DNA from: Chryseobacterium indologenes
GTDB taxonomy: Bacteria; Bacteroidota; Bacteroidia; Flavobacteriales; Weeksellaceae
DNA length: 64,000 bases
NCBI GenBank assembly: GCA_002439165.1
Contig: DJTE01000002.1
Span: 62,001-126,000, forward strand
Direction: 5' to 3'
The notes beneath the pieces are model-generated. The model was not told where the DNA came from. It was given only the letters and a program-made list of their open reading frames with translations, and ran no database searches. Of this stretch, positions 63,146-64,000 are shown in pieces (positions within the stretch are counted from its first letter, which is position 1; every line of letters starts with the position of its first letter). The position numbers and the translations under genes are program-made.

Positions 63146-64000
63146 ATGAAAAAACTTTCTATAATTTCTCTTGGTATTTTAGCATCCCTGCAGTTGGCAA
63201 ACGCGCAGGTCATTACCTCAAAAAAATGGACGGATATTTTTTCCTACAACAATGTCTTGGCAATGAAAGAAGACAATGGAAAAATAATTGCCGCTACGGA
63301 AAACGGGATATTCTATTATACAATCTCAACAGGAGAGATTACAAAGTTATCTAAAGCCAACGGCCTGCATAATACAGGAATCACTGCCTTTGACTATAAC
63401 CCGCAGACTAAAACCGGAATTATAGGGTATAGTAACGGCTCCCTGGATGTCATTACTCCACAGGAAATTAAATATATCGTTGATATTCCTATTGCCACCG
63501 GATATAACGGAAGCAAAAAAATCAACCATATCTCTATCACAGGAGATCAGGCTGTAATTTCCGTAGGCTACGGAATTTCTATATTCAACCTGAACAGGAA
63601 AGAATTTGGGGATTCAACCTTCTTTATGACAGGAGGAGGTCTATACGAAGCCAGCAACGAAGCCGTTATTTTCGGCAATAAAGTATATTCTGCTACCGAC
63701 AACGGACTGAAGACCCATGAGATGAATACCACTTTTCCGGTATATTCCACCTGGGTGACAGAAATCCCCGGATCATTTAAGCATATTGATGCCGAAACAT
63801 CCCTGGTATTTTCATCTGCAACCTCTGCATTCCTGTATAATAACGGAGTTTCCACTCCACTTCCCGCAAGTTTCGGAAATATCCGCGACATCGTAGTATC
63901 TTCAGACAATATTGTGGTAACAGATGTTGCCAGAATCTACACATTCGGTACCAACGGAATAAACCAGGGAACAGTAAGTGTAGGAGAAGAGTGCAATACC
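63146..64000 (+). CDS. porZ: PorZ-like T9SS-associated protein (N-terminal part, runs off the window)
   Basis: 285 codons are present, open to the last base. A signal peptide (MKKLSIISLGILASLQLANAQ) precedes a beta-propeller-like region with repeated strands, including WTDIFSYNNVLAMKEDNGK, ATENGIFYY, GYSNGSLDVI, INHISITGDQAVISVGYGIS and the EFGDSTFFMTGGG and YSATDNGLKTHEMN segments. These match the PorZ family, whose members belong to the T9SS attachment complex with PorU/PorV. One base separates the start from the metallophosphatase stop. The assignment rests on family resemblance; the C-terminal sorting domain is not in the window. Confidence 0.75.
   Translation, partial: MKKLSIISLGILASLQLANAQVITSKKWTDIFSYNNVLAMKEDNGKIIAATENGIFYYTISTGEITKLSKANGLHNTGITAFDYNPQTKTGIIGYSNGSLDVITPQEIKYIVDIPIATGYNGSKKINHISITGDQAVISVGYGISIFNLNRKEFGDSTFFMTGGGLYEASNEAVIFGNKVYSATDNGLKTHEMNTTFPVYSTWVTEIPGSFKHIDAETSLVFSSATSAFLYNNGVSTPLPASFGNIRDIVVSSDNIVVTDVARIYTFGTNGINQGTVSVGEECNT

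Noticed and set aside
1..64000. CRISPR arrays, rRNA genes, complete insertion sequences or prophage
   Set aside because: I saw no regularly spaced repeats, rRNA sequence, transposase or phage structural gene.

Overview
The window looks like chromosomal DNA of a flavobacterium in the Weeksellaceae, most likely Chryseobacterium or a close relative. The base composition is AT-rich, there are few Shine-Dalgarno-like sites, and several genes are preceded by the flavobacterial -7 element TAnnTTTG. A complete gldKLMN type IX secretion (T9SS) core operon, T9SS type A and type B cargo proteins, a PorZ-like gene, DUF4270, DUF2490 and DUF6496 proteins and many lipoproteins support this. The genus is inferred from protein character; no database search was run.

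Layout. 1-7 kb: a partial TamB gene, divergent tsaD-rsmE, tRNA-Ser, asparaginase, a TrmH-family methyltransferase and a small secreted-protein region. 7-12.6 kb: envelope and hypothetical proteins, an M20 peptidase and the second of two retropepsin-like proteins. 12.7-18.4 kb: an RND efflux operon (adaptor, pump, outer membrane factor) on the minus strand. 19.5-21.8 kb: small lipoproteins, a SemiSWEET and a FAD oxidoreductase. 21.8-26.6 kb: gldKLMN. 26.7-31 kb: GT5-only protein, DUF4270 protein and glmS, divergent from panC. 32-33.1 kb: a repeat-rich tRNA array (three tRNA-Lys and one tRNA-Leu). 33.2-39.2 kb: aroK, S4 protein, FKBP-like lipoprotein, glutamate synthase-like protein, mtaB, a transglutaminase-like protein and a DinB-like protein. 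39.3-42.9 kb: two T9SS cargo proteins. 43-46.9 kb: a nuclease-like protein, a glucan phosphorylase homologue lacking the cofactor lysine, small genes and a bacteriocin-like peptide. 47-55.7 kb: a DPP-IV-like peptidase, three POT-family peptide transporters and a thioredoxin. 55.8-64 kb: recG, an AraC regulator overlapping a degenerate receiver protein, a GNAT acetyltransferase, dapA, a two-gene 5'-nucleotidase and the start of a PorZ-like gene.

How the genes work together. The envelope theme dominates: TamB, GldKLMN, PorZ, sorting-domain cargo, RND efflux and lipoproteins. A second theme is peptide use: a secreted dipeptidyl peptidase is followed by three POT transporters. TsaD and MtaB act in series on A37 of ANN-decoding tRNAs, and three tRNA-Lys(UUU) genes, whose product is the classic MtaB substrate, lie between them.

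I found no phage, complete insertion sequence, CRISPR array or obvious defence island. The items most worth a second look are the receiver protein that lacks its phosphoacceptor and lysine, the phosphorylase homologue without its PLP lysine together with a GT5-only 'glycogen synthase', the duplicated tRNA-Lys unit, the double-glycine-leader peptide, and several dispersed or inverted intergenic repeats.
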